DNA of 64,000 nt from Chromera velia (lineage: Eukaryota; Sar; Chromeraceae): NCBI GenBank assembly GCA_018398765.1, contig JAHBMJ010005677.1, positions 2,435 to 66,434 on the forward strand. Reading direction: 5' to 3'. Shown one piece after another: positions 36,301-47,971 of the stretch; within the stretch, counting starts at the first letter, position 1; each line of letters opens with the position of its first letter. Made by a program: the position numbers and the translations under genes. Below the pieces are notes generated by a model. It did not search any database. It was not told the DNA's origin and worked only from the letters and a program-made list of their open reading frames with translations.

Positions 36301-37970
36301 TCGGGGGGCCGCCCTAAGGGTCCTCCGGGAGGAGGAGGCCGTAGAGGCGGCTCCAGAGACCGTCGAGGGTCTCCCTATCCTGGTCGTGGGGGCGGCTCAG
36401 GTGGGAGAAGAGGCGGTGGGGGTCGCAGCCGTGGTGGGCGCACCCTTTCTCCCGGCAGGTTCAACAACAAGAACTTCGAGAAGAAGAACTCAGACTCCGG
36501 ACAGGCGCAGCAGGGGGGTAGTGTTCCTCCTGTGTCCTCGCAGACTGTCGGTCCTGGGGGTCAGGACGATGATGATGATGTCGTAGTGACGGGTGGCGTC
36601 TCACGTGGGCAGGGGGACTCGTTCGACCTGACCATCCATGCGTCCAAGGGTGAGGAGAAGACCACTTACGGAGAGGGGTCTCTCGGAAAGGTCCGCTTTG
36701 CAGACCGCCTTGGCCTTCCTTTGTGCTATAAGCCGGGAGCCAAGTACTCGCCCGACTACGACACAACGACCTTCTACGTGTGGCATGATAGGGCTATGGA
36801 GCGCCTGTCTGCCTGGGATCCTGTTGGGAACCACACGGGGGTCGATGTATGGAGAGAAGGAGTCCATGGAGTCTAGCAAACGATCTTGTCCGACGAGCCT
36901 GAACGGACAGGCTTGGAACGTATGGGGTGGGCTATTTTCCCTGCAGGTTTCAAATTAGAGACTTGCATGACGGTTATGCAAGCCTTCCAGTCGAAGTTCA
37001 CTGCAGGAGGAGTCCAGCGCATCAGGGATATGATGGAGGAGCAGGACCCCCATCTCCCTGAGTCTATCTCTCGCACGTGGGGACCGGAGGACGAGACCAC
37101 CATAGGAGCGGTGCCCTCTGGTTCGAAGTCTGCTATCTACACGGTTTCCCAGTATGAGAGTGAACTGATGAACGACCCGAACAGGACTCGGCAATGGGCT
37201 GGGTTTCCAGAGAAGTTCGAGGTCTACCAGGTTTCGGGAAATGTGAGATCCAAAAACCCCGAGCTCGTCGAGTACAGGGTCATCAAGATCTATATTGACT
37301 CCTGTACGTTCGGGAACCTCATCTCCTGGAGGAAGGTGAGGAGCCTTATCCATGCCTTTGGGGGGCCGGATATCCCGGACTGGACGGGTTTGTTCACGGG
37401 GGGTGTTGGAGAGGAGGGGGATAGGCCCCTGGACGGGGGGCTTCCCAAAAAGACACGGCACCGGCACTATGAGCATCTTATCACGGGACAAGATTTCATT
37501 GAGTGGAAGGTGCAGCTGGAGATGCCCTTCCAGTCGCGGGGACTAGGCGATGAGGCGGTGTTCTCTTGTCCTGCGATTCTTGGTATCTGGTTTGGGACTC
37601 ATGACCCTTCTGGCGCTCCAAAGAACATTGTTGTCCCCTGCCTCCTCCACACGGTTGATCAGCCGAACCTCCCTGACGTGCTGATTCGAAATGCTCCTGG
37701 TGCAGGCCTCTTCGTCCCTCGTTCTTCGCCGAAGGGTGTCCTTCCCGCCTACCGCATGTGGGCTGAGAAGACGAAGGAGGAGAGGCAGATCTCATATGGG
37801 GTAAGGCTGTCTATGGACCTGATGTACCAGGAGGGGGTGCGTCAGGGCATTCCGCAGGTTGATGTTGAGGTCATGGACACCCCCTTCAAGGTGGGAGCAC
37901 CGGAGGCCTGCATCATCCACAAGCCCTGGGGAGAGAGGCCGGACGGGTACGGCCTCAACCACCTCCCTTG
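36300..37970 (+). other. Unassigned internal region, possible protease zone
   Basis: Gly/Arg-rich sequence followed by folded-looking sequence between Gag and integrase, where Copia elements carry an aspartic protease. I could not identify a convincing protease active site. Confidence 0.35.
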
Positions 37971-39600
37971 AGCCGTGTATGACCGCAGCCCGCACTACAA
38001 GGCCATCCCGAACGAGTCTTTTGAGCACTTCCTTGGGGGTGGTCCCCAAGGAGGTTCATGCGGGTACCGGTTCCAGTCACTGGAGGAGGTGTGGGACCGG
38101 CGGAACAAGGTGCAGAGGATGAGGCAGCAGAGGGATCCTTATAAGAGGATTCCCCGAACCCCTCTCCCCGACGTGTTGAAGAAGAGGTCGGCCAAAAAGG
38201 ACTTCAGGGCCACTCCCGATGGCGTCGAGGTCCCAGTGGCTGCCTACCCGATCACGTATTGGGTCATGGGTGGATGGACTGCCTCGGAGCTGGCAGACAC
38301 CGACCACTGTCAGCAAGGTCCCTTTCTCACGATGAGAAAGTTTGATGCTGGGGGTACTGACCACTTCAAACCATGGGACTACGGGTTTGAACGGATGCAC
38401 CTGGCTGCCTTCTCGGCCGTCATGGTCGACCAGCAGCGTGAAGTGATGGCGCTGCACGCGCATTACAGACACCAGAACTTCGACGATCTCAAGGAGACTC
38501 TCGCGGCTGAGGGCATTGACGTCGATGAAGACTGCAGAAGGTGGGTTTCTGCGTGTCCCCTCTGTCAGCTGAAGAACGCGATCACTCCCCGGATTCACAA
38601 GAGGAGTGAAAAGCTGTCGGCAGATTAGAGGCCGATCAAGGGAACGGTCTAGATTGTCGACATCTGGTTCTTTAAGGACCTTCTTGCGAAGGCCGAGACA
38701 GGAGGCTTCGGGATGATGGTCGTCCTCTACGAGCCAGGAGCCGGGTTCTCTCTGGCCCATCCAGCTAAGGAAAAAGATGAGGCTTCCCTCATCGACTGCG
38801 CACATTACTTTGCTCGCTGGCTGGGGCGTCCGCACCTGGTGTGCATGGATGGAGAGAAGGCCGGAGCGGGTGCCTCCTTCTAGTCGTGGCTCCGGGGGGA
38901 TGGGTCCCCCGGGCTACACCCCATCGAGTGCCGTCAGGGACCTCCGTACGTTGGCAAGGGTCTATAGGCTCTGGTTGAGCGCTGCATCCACAGCAATCGG
39001 GAGGGAGTGGCCCTCCTCATGTCGGACCTGAACCACCGGTTTCCCCTTGCTGTGATTCACCTCGTGGCGATGGGGGAACGTTGGGGGTATTCCTGTGCGT
39101 TTCACAGAATGGTGGGGGGCATCTCTTTTACCCTGACCTTTCGGAGAGCGCCTCCTGGATGGAGAGTGGGGGACACCGCGGTGGTGTCCATGCCTTCCAT
39201 GGAAACGGAGTTGCGAGGAGTTATTGTGCAGTTTTTGGCTCCGCTCATGCACGATGTTGTCGCGGTTTTCTACAAGCACAAGGAGAGAAACGTTCAAGAG
39301 GAACGTTTTACCGTCCTGCAGGTCCATCCCGAGTATCTGCAGGCGGTTCCAGACAACCTCCGCCTCTGGGGAGGGCCTCGATTCGATCAAGATGGTACCA
39401 TCCTCCTGGCTCCGGCGGGTGGAGACCAGGAGGATCCCCGACTCTGGAAAACTTCTGCAAGGCAGGAGGGGGGCACGGGAGCTCGCTATCGCAGACGGGC
39501 CGGGAGGAGCGACCTCGGTCACAGAGGATTCCCTCCAGTCCTTCTGGGCACATCTCCGGTGGGACGGTACGAGGGGTTGCAGTGATGGACCCAGTGGCCA
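37970..39600 (+). other. Integrase region of the Copia-type element
   Basis: An HHCC zinc-binding module is clear: two His spaced near HAHYRHQNF and a CPLC pair shortly after, around 38.45-38.57 kb. The catalytic core should follow to about 39.6 kb. It inserts the DNA copy into the genome. Confidence 0.6.
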
Positions 39601-39639
39601 GCGAGGAAATTTTCTTTCCAACTGGCGGATGAGGGCGAA

Positions 39640-42600
39640 GGTGTTGTGGGCTTGCGGGAGGCCCCTCGCCTCACACACCTTCGTGAGGGCCATCAGAAGA
39701 TTTTGAGCACGGAGGCGCAGGTGTCGGCTTCGTCATCGTCTTCCTCTGCCCTCCCCTTTTCCTCTGCCCTTCCCTCTGCACTGCCTCCCTCCCTCCCTCC
39801 CCCTGCTCCTGCAGCGCCCTCCGACCCATCCCCTGCTCAGGCCGAGGCATCGGTAAGGGAAGCAGGGGCGGCGGGCGCCCGAGCACGATCTCCATCTCCT
39901 GCTGTGTCCAACAGGGCTTCTGTCGACTCCGGGGAGTCACCGTTGCCGGATTTTATCCCGCTCGGCTCCTTGATGAAGGGGACCATTCTGGACCCGTCAG
40001 GCCCTGGGGTGCTGCGCACGCCTGAGACGGTGCGGCAGTACAATCGCGCTCCTTCGCGGGGAAGGCGGGTGAAGGATCCAGGCCCCGTCTTTTGTGACGA
40101 GAAGGGGAACCGCCTCCTGGGGGCCGACGGGGAGCTCCTGGGGTATAATTGGAAGGTGGAGCAGCCGGTGTTCATGATGTACCGCCGGGGGGTGTATAAC
40201 GCTTGGACTCGTCATTTTGCGCTCATGCTCTACCCTGATCTGGGGAAGATCACTCAGGGAGAGGTTTTGGACACCCTGAAGAACTACTTGGCACCCCGAC
40301 TGACGACGGGCATCAAGGGGGACTCGTGGAGAAGCGGAAGTGCTATAAGGACGCAAGAAGAAATCCAGGAAGCACGTGGGATGTTCCCTGGAGACATGGG
40401 TTTCGATGTTGAGGAGGAGAGCCTCAAAAAGATCATGTCACAGAACCAGGGCGTCTATCTGCACTCACCTCCACAGCCGCGTCGGATTGAGATCCCAGAG
40501 GGATGGACCACTTCGATGAGTCTCCGAGTCTCCATTGCTCCCGATGCGGCTGAGAGCAAGCGCAGGGGGCGATACTACATGCACACGGCGCTCAACTACT
40601 TGGACAGGCCCAAGCTGACAAGGAATTGAGGGAGACAGACGGTCTGTCTCGGATTGAGCCCCCGGGAGCCAAGTATGCCTACTGGACCCCTTTGGAGGGG
40701 AAGTTCTGGACAGTCGGGCTGTCTATGGCTATCGGTTTTCCTGAGAGGTACTACGGGTACAAGCGGATCGAGTTCCAGAACTATGTTTTTCCGACCTCCT
40801 ACGACCTGGATCCGGTGGCTGCAAGCATTCGGGCGTACACGGAAGGAGGAGATCGGATGATGGAACACTTTCGGGATGTGTTCCGGGGGACAGAAAGCAA
40901 CGAAGATGAGAAGGCGTGGTGCCTCGTCTGTGAGATGTGCTACCAGGTTAGGTGCATATTCCACCGGTCGAAGCACCACGATGACCGCTCGCGCCCCATC
41001 GTGTTCGAGAGAGAAGACCCCACGGTAGAGGTCATCCCTCCCAAGGACCCCAGGGACAGGGTTGACAAAAACGAGGTCGGCTGCGGGGACCGAGCTTGGG
41101 AGGAGCTCTTAGATGCATCTGTGGCAAAGACAGGCAGAGACAGAAGGGGAAGGGAAGGGTCCCTTCGCGCTCGTGTTTCGGATGCTGAGGATGAAGAGAA
41201 TGACGAAGACACCTTCGCTTCTGAATCTCTGCTATGGGGCAGAACGAGTGGGTCAGACCCAGATGATGGAGATGATGGGGGGGATCCTTCTGACGGAGTA
41301 GAGGACCCTTTCCCAGACGATTCTCCGCACGACCCATGTCCAGGGGGTTGTTTTGGAGGAGACTGGGGCGGGGGCACTGATGATAAGGGAGGTGGAAATG
41401 GCGGGGGGGACGTTCCTCCCGGATCTTCCCAAGCTCTACATCACGGCATCTCCGTGGGGGAGAGGGCTCGCCTCCGTCTATCTGCTCGCAGATGACTACG
41501 AAGATTGTCTGTGAGAAGGATCCTCTTCAGGAACGACGGAGACGACGAAAGAGGGGCAGAGTCTTCTGCCGAAAGGGGTAGAGGTGACGAATCGGAACCG
41601 GAGGATAGGCCGATTGACCCTTCCGCGCACCCGGGGGGAGCGGATAGGTCCCGGTCCGAACAAAGAACTCCCATCCAAGAGAGGAGAGTTTTGGGTCCAG
41701 CTACGCTGGAGTTCTCCTCGTACGATCGTCAGCCGATGGAGGCCTACCCCGTGAAGGGAGCAGTTGTCCAGAGGAACAACAGGAGAAAGCTCGTGGCCCT
41801 CCATTCAAAGGCGCGTAGGAGCTACGGATGGGTAGACCTCGCACCTGATCTGTCGGTAAGGGACCCCCTTGCTTTCAAGGTCAAGGAAATCAGGGACGGG
41901 AGAGTTAAGCGGTCGTCCATCAAGCACGTGTTCGACATTCGGGGAGGGAGAGTCCCCGAAGAGGCTGTGCGCATAATTGACGACCCCGTCCAGCTCCGCG
42001 AAGTTGGAGTTTGGAAACTGCCGGAAGAAGAAAGGGTAGGGGGTGCAAAGGGCGCTGCAGACGCGGTTTCTACAGGTCCCTCCGCATCGTTGTCTTCCTC
42101 TGCTGTGCCTTCCTCTTCTATTGTCCCTGCTGCGCCTCCTGTGGGGGAGTTACGTGTTGTCCCCAAGGCTGCTGAGTCTTAACCTGGTGTTCCTTTGAAC
42201 GCAGGCGGAGAGGAGCGAGCGGAGGATCATGGGGGTCCTCCTGCTACCGAGGGGGCATCTGATGAAGGGAATGAGGTTGAGGGAGTTCAGCCACTGGGCC
42301 CTATTGCGGAGAATGTGGAGACGGATAGGGAGCCTCCGTCTATGGTTGCGTCTATAGACAGGGACGGGTATGTCTCAAAAGTCAGCTTGTCAACGTTTGA
42401 GGCAAGTGGCCTGGGCTCTGGGAGCGACAACAGCTCCTCGGATGATGAGTGGGGTGTCCTGGGGGGTGGGAAGCTTCCCAAGGCAGCAGAAGGACCCGCC
42501 GTGAGGCAGAACCCGCCCAAAGAGGAGGTTAAGGAGATGAATAAGGTGGATGAGGTTTTATAAGGCCCGCAGTGGGAGCGGTTCAACACCCTCTGTGCGA

Positions 42601-42790
42601 TGGAGGTTTTGAAGGAGGAGCGAGTAAGGAGAGTGTCCGAGGTGACGGGGAGGAACTGGAATGATGATTTCCGGGAGGAGAGAGGCATTCCGTCGTTCGC
42701 TGGGGCGATGGCGTAGGAGAGGGAAGAGGGCAGTCCCAAACAGGATGGGACGCCCAAGAGCCCCACCAGGAGTAGGTGGTGCGGTCTTCC
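39640..42790 (+). other. Long spacer between integrase and RT
   Basis: About 3 kb of largely open, Pro/Ser/Asp/Glu-rich sequence in one region, with a folded-looking stretch around 40.1-40.9 kb. In ordinary Copia elements this linker is a few hundred bases. Its function is unknown. Confidence 0.5.
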
Positions 42791-42799
42791 TCACCTGTC

Positions 42800-44525
42800 T
42801 TGCCTTTCATCCAGGAACCCTCGGTCAGGTTTCCTGTTCATGGAAGCTGCCGTGTACGAGGAGGAGATGAGCCGTTTCAAAAAGGGCTCTACCCAGTTCC
42901 CCACCACAAAGGAGGAGATCGACTCGGGGTCTCACAAGCTCGCTGCCCTGAAGGAGTGGCTCGTGAACATTATGGGAAAGCGGACGCTCGGCAGGAGGGT
43001 TAAGAGGAACGAGGTTCGGGCGGTCGTCGGCATGGGCTGGCGATGCACTTGGAAAGAGACGGACGATGGGGGCCGGAAGCCTAAGGCGAGGTTTTTTGCA
43101 AAGGGCTTCCTGGATGGCCAACTCGTTGACACCTACGTCGGAACGCCTTCCGTCGCGGGGATCAACACCGTCTGCCTTTTCATTGTGTCTACAGGAATGG
43201 AGATGGGGGCGGCGGATGTGACCGCTGCCTTCTTGACCTCCAAGGATCACAACGCCGAGCGGGTCGGCGCGACACTGCCCTCTGTGCTGCCTCGAGTCCC
43301 TGAGGTGCACCCCTTCAAGGACATCCCTGACGACAAGTACGAGGAGCTGAGGAGGATGGCGGCCGAGTACGAGCCCGGGGGCACGTACTTGGTAGAGATG
43401 GGCCTCTACGGACTGCCCTGTGTGGCCCAGCTTTTCGACCATAAGTTGGAGGGGGTGTGTAAGGAGTTGGGGTTTAAGCGCGTGGATACGGCCATCGCAG
43501 TCAAGGCTCCCCCTGAGGGAGGGAGAGCCCAAGCCATCGTCATGAATTGGATAGATGATTTGCTGACTGGAGCCCCTCCGAAGGAGCACAAGGCCCTTCA
43601 GGAGACCCTCAACCAGAGGCTGGGCTTTGGGTTCGTGTGTGTGATTGGGGAGGGATCAGAGAGGAAGTTTTCTGGAGTGGACATCTCCAGAGTCTCCACA
43701 GAGGAGATTCACCTCTCCCAGGTCTCGTAGCTCGAGAACACAGACACCGCTCCTCTATGGAAGATTTTGAAGGAGAAGCGTCTGAGCAAACCCTGGAAGG
43801 GTTTGGACGGCAAGAGTGCTAAGCCCTCCACCAACGAAGAGGTCGACAACCAATATGAGAAGCCGATCCGTGCTGGAGTCGGGACTCTGCAGTGGGGGGT
43901 GAGGATAAGTCCACTCCATGCGGTTTGGGGCCACACGGTAGTGCAGTCGATTTCGAAGCCCTCCAGACGCGTCTTCAAGACGGTCGTGCGAATCATCGAG
44001 ATGCTGAAGGGGCACCCTGACAAGCGGGTTTTCACGAGCGTGGGGCTTGTGCCCGTCGTACACACGTACTTTGACGCAGCGTTCAAGTTCGCGACCTACG
44101 CTGCACGGTTGGGTTATGTTGTCAGGATCCTACACTCGATCGAGCTGCGAAGGGACCTGCGGTCCCTCCTGGAGAACTGGATCGCGTGGGCCACCAAGAG
44201 GGCGGGCAGGAAGGTCGGGTCTTCTACCGCCGGGGAGGTGCTCGCCTTTGAGTTTCTTCTCAAGAAGCTCTTCGGCATCGTTGCCCTCGTTAAGGCAATG
44301 TGGGGCCTCAAGAAAGTCCGTGTGATTGTCTATACGGACTCTGGCCCCCTCCACAACCAGTTCCGGTCTGGCAAGGTCCAGACCGATGCGACCATGCAGG
44401 GCGTTTTGGAGTGGTGCATTCAGGAGATGCGTGTCCTTGGGGTAGATCTCCAGTGGATTGCACGATCGAGGAACGTGGCGAACGTGATGACCAAGTGCGC
44501 CCTCCTTGGTAGGGAGATGGCGTGA
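42800..44525 (+). other. Reverse transcriptase and RNase H region
   Basis: The RT start resembles Copia RT: KARFFAKGF, then GADVTAAFL-type core sequence, and a WIDDLL motif in the place of YVDD near 43.55 kb. RNase H follows, with an Asp/Glu-bearing AAFKF...AGEVLAFEF pattern and YTDSGPL near 44.33 kb. The order RT then RNase H, downstream of integrase, fixes the Copia assignment. Confidence 0.75.
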
Positions 44526-47222
44526 ATCCGGCGGTGTGGAACTTCTGAAGGGGAGGGGTGCGGGGCCTTTTCTTTCTCTTTTGTGTCCTGTTTCTGTCGT
44601 CTGCTCTTTCCCTTCTGTTGTCCCTTTGCAGGTAGGCGTGTATAGGGTTCGGTTATGCTCAGGGTGGGGACGACTGGGGTTTAGGTTCGGGCATAAAAGG
44701 AGCTAGATAGGCCGGAGGTACTGTTCGTCCCTTTTATCCGTTTCTCTCTCTCGTTAATCTGTTCTCCCAGATAGGCGACTAGATGCGGTGGTGACAAGAA
44801 AGAGGGGCAGGAGATAAGGGGTCTCCTGCTTGCTGGGTGGGCAAGAAGAGTTAGGCAGGAAAGCAAGAAAGCCAGAGGAGCAGGTCCTCTTCCACTGCAC
44901 CCTTCCGTACACCTCCGCAGCCATGCGTATTCGGTAGTTGTCCTGTTCTGTCTCGTCCTGTTTGTGTTCGTGTGTGTTTGTTTGTTTTCCACGCTCTGGC
45001 GTAGTTGACGTATGTGCCTCTGCGTCATGGGCAAAGCATCCAATGCTCGGCCAATGTATGAGGCCAAGCAATAGGCGGGCCCAAAATTCATGTAAACCGA
45101 GCATTAAATTTTGTTTGGGGCAGTTCAGGTGGAACAAACGATCATAGACTACGGTCAATTATGTGGGGTGTATGGGCGGGTGGATCCGACGTTCATGAGG
45201 AGGCATTACCCTGTCTGTTCGCATCCGTTGTCCTGCATTCCGTGTTTGGTGCCCGTCTGCATAAGAAATCTATGCGCAGGAAACAGACGGGCTGTTTACA
45301 CGGTGAAGGTGAGTGCCCGAAGCACTCAAACAGTCCGATCCCTGTGCGCTTTCCTTCCTCCGTTTTGAGCAGAATGGGCCTGGCCAGAACAGTTAGGCAG
45401 CCTGAAAGAATGCTGTCAGCTGGCATGGGGAGCGTGAAGGATTTTTGTTCGCGTCCATTCATGATCTGGCTGCCTGTCTGCGCTCCGTTGCGGTGATAGA
45501 GTTGGCGTGCCGCCTGACCGACGCTTTGATCTGTACTTTTGTCTCACTCCCTGCAGGGCTTTGCATCACCCCCGAGTGAATCCACGGGAGATTGAAGATA
45601 GAAAGGGGGGAGGGTGCTCATAGGGAGCATCACGTCTGGCAGGTGGCAGCCTAGGCAGGGGGAAAGACCGCTGTGCGCACACTGATACTTTTTGTCTCTT
45701 TGTCTCTTCTTTCTATGCACAGCGCTTTAGCAGGATCGCAAGGGCGTCCTGCGTTCATGATGAACTGTCCTGGTCAGATGTGTAACCGCCGTGTGAGAGA
45801 GACCTGATCCAAGTGCAGGGGGCATTTTGGGTGAGAATGAGAGCTCAGGTGTGTTGTGGGCGTTTCTTTCCTCTGCCGGCCTCTCATCCTGCTTGAGGCC
45901 TGTCCTCCACGTTGGGAGGTCAGGTTAGGGGTGAGTGTAAGTCCGGGTGTGTTCGGTTTTGTAGGTTTGTATTTATGAAATCCTTTCCCCAGAAGGTCAG
46001 GGGAGTGCGTGGTGGCTCTCCTGTGATTTTAATTGTTTCCGCAAGGCATGCGTGAAGGGATAGGGGGTGCCACGGGGGCACTTTCCTTGAAGTGCAGTTC
46101 GGTTTTGTATGTTTGTTTTCTTTCCCTCTTTCTTCTTTGTTTAGATTTCCGCACGGCCCGGGGAAGCTCGTCACATCATAGGGGCGTGCATGGACGGTGT
46201 ATGCTAGACGGGTGTGGGCGTCTTCGGGTTTTCCTTTAGTCAACTCGTTTTTACAGACGGAAAGGAGCTGGGAGGGAGAGGCCTTCCCGACCTGTCTATG
46301 GAGGCAGAGACCTTTTGCAGTCGTGTTTTCCTTAAGCTGCCGGTTTGCGTTAGGGGTCCTAACCCATTGTCGACCCGAACTAGAGTAGGGTGGGCACGGC
46401 ATGCAGAACATTTTCCCTTCCTTTGGGGTGGTCGGTGGCCATCCACACATACCGTGGGCCCGAGTGCGTGAAAGAAGGAAAGGAAGAATTCGGGGAGAAG
46501 GTGGTAAGGATTTTGCTTTTGACAGACCTGCTCGGGGAGAATGGGTCTCCTTACCAGGGGGCAGGGCATGCTAAGGCTGTCAAAGGCTCTTGGTTTACAA
46601 AGAACTGCATTTTGGTTGCATGAGGACTGCTTGTGTTTTGTTTGCCTTTCTTTCTTTTATTTTTTTCGAACGTTCAAAGCAGGGTCCGTCCGGAGCAGGA
46701 AGCATAGCAGGTAGCGCGGGCTCTTGCATGCTAGATGTCTTCGTTTTTCTGCGTATGGGGCGGGGCTACATCTGGAGGCAGATGGGCTGTGTGTCCCATG
46801 CGTTCGTTAGCATAAGTAGGTATAGGCTGGGGGCCTGTGTTCTTCTGTGCTGTTCCTTCCACTTTTCCTGGTGTGGTTTTGTTTTTATCCCGTTCTTCTA
46901 GCCAGGTTGGCTGGTATCCATTTCCCTGTATGCCCTGCACATGCATGAGCCTGGTGTGCTCTCACTTGTTAAAGGATACTAAATGACGTCTGGAAAGGAC
47001 GGCGCGTGAGAGCATGAGAAAAAGGAATGAGGAGAGAAGACGTCAACGATACATGAGTAATTCTTTTGTGATTGTGCAACAGGAAAAGAGGAAAAGGAAA
47101 AATTGGGGAGCCGGGTGATTAAAGAACGGTCTTTTCTCATGCTTCCCGATTCCCCCTCATCAGAGGGGTGTGTGTTATGCTGCGTGCTCCATAGTCTTTC
47201 CTCGGGGGCTCGGAAGGGGGTG
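44526..47222 (+). other. Non-coding 3' region of the Copia-type element
   Basis: 2.7 kb between RNase H and the 3' LTR with only short unsupported frames. It ends in a purine-rich tract (GGAAGGGGG) next to the LTR, the usual plus-strand primer. Confidence 0.6.
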
Positions 47223-47971
47223 TATGAAAGTAAACGACGGTCCCGTTCCTGGTCGGATTCGCGGAGGGTGAATTCCGGTCCCGGCATTTCCATTTGTCCC
47301 TTCGCCCCAAGCCAGAGAAAGGAGCGATGCGCACGCAGCGGCCCGTCCACATGGGGTGGCGGGGCGCCTGCGACAGAGGAGTGCATGTTGTGAGTTCCAT
47401 GGTATGGCCCGCATGCACTTTGGCGTTAGAAATACACCCGAGGCACTCACCATGGTGGTGTGTGCTCCGGGGCTTCATGTGGGATTTAAATAGGCCGATG
47501 GTGCAATTATGCCATCGGAGGCTTCAGAATTAATTCTAGTCCCGAATTAATTTCCAGACAGTCAGACAGACGTGCACGGCGGTTACCGTCCGTCTGAATG
47601 AGAGACGCGACCTAGGGATTGACAGAACTTCATGTATAGGATCTGTACTGTGCCCTATGTCTCTCTGTGATTCTCTTGTGCTCTGAATAATGCACGAAGC
47701 CACCAGCAGGAGCATACTGTGGACTGTGGGAGTTCATAGAATTTCTGTCTGGTGAAGAGACTGATCAGATATTTATTTTGGATTATCTGTATCGGTCTAG
47801 ACGAGTACGTCATGGAGACGTATTTGCTATGGTCTTCTAATAGGAGAGGGCTAGGAATTCGGGAGTATAGCAGTTTGAGGAGTCCTCTGGATAGGCTAGA
47901 AGATCGACACGGGAGGGCCTATAGGATTCTACTGGAGGAATCTCAAGAGAAGTGAGACTCTACTTTTCACT
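47223..47971 (+). repeat. 3' LTR
   Basis: 749 bp, the same length as the 5' LTR, with 26 differences counted by eye, of which 25 are transitions. It is followed by CGGTA at 47,972-47,976, the probable partner of TGGTA at 32,851. Confidence 0.9.

Larger units (their letters stand above)
32856..47971 (+). mobile_element. Copia-type LTR retrotransposon, 15.1 kb
   Basis: Two 749-bp direct LTRs enclose, in order, a leader with a primer-binding-like site, a small upstream frame, a Gag-like region with a zinc knuckle, a long unassigned stretch, integrase, a roughly 3-kb spacer, reverse transcriptase and RNase H, then a long non-coding tail and a purine tract. Integrase before RT is the Copia (Pseudoviridae-like) order. 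It sits inside LINE ORF2. Copia elements are usually 5-9 kb, so this one is very large. It appears broken, with perhaps five to ten interruptions. LTR divergence near 3.5% makes it moderately old and younger than its LINE host. Confidence 0.85.
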
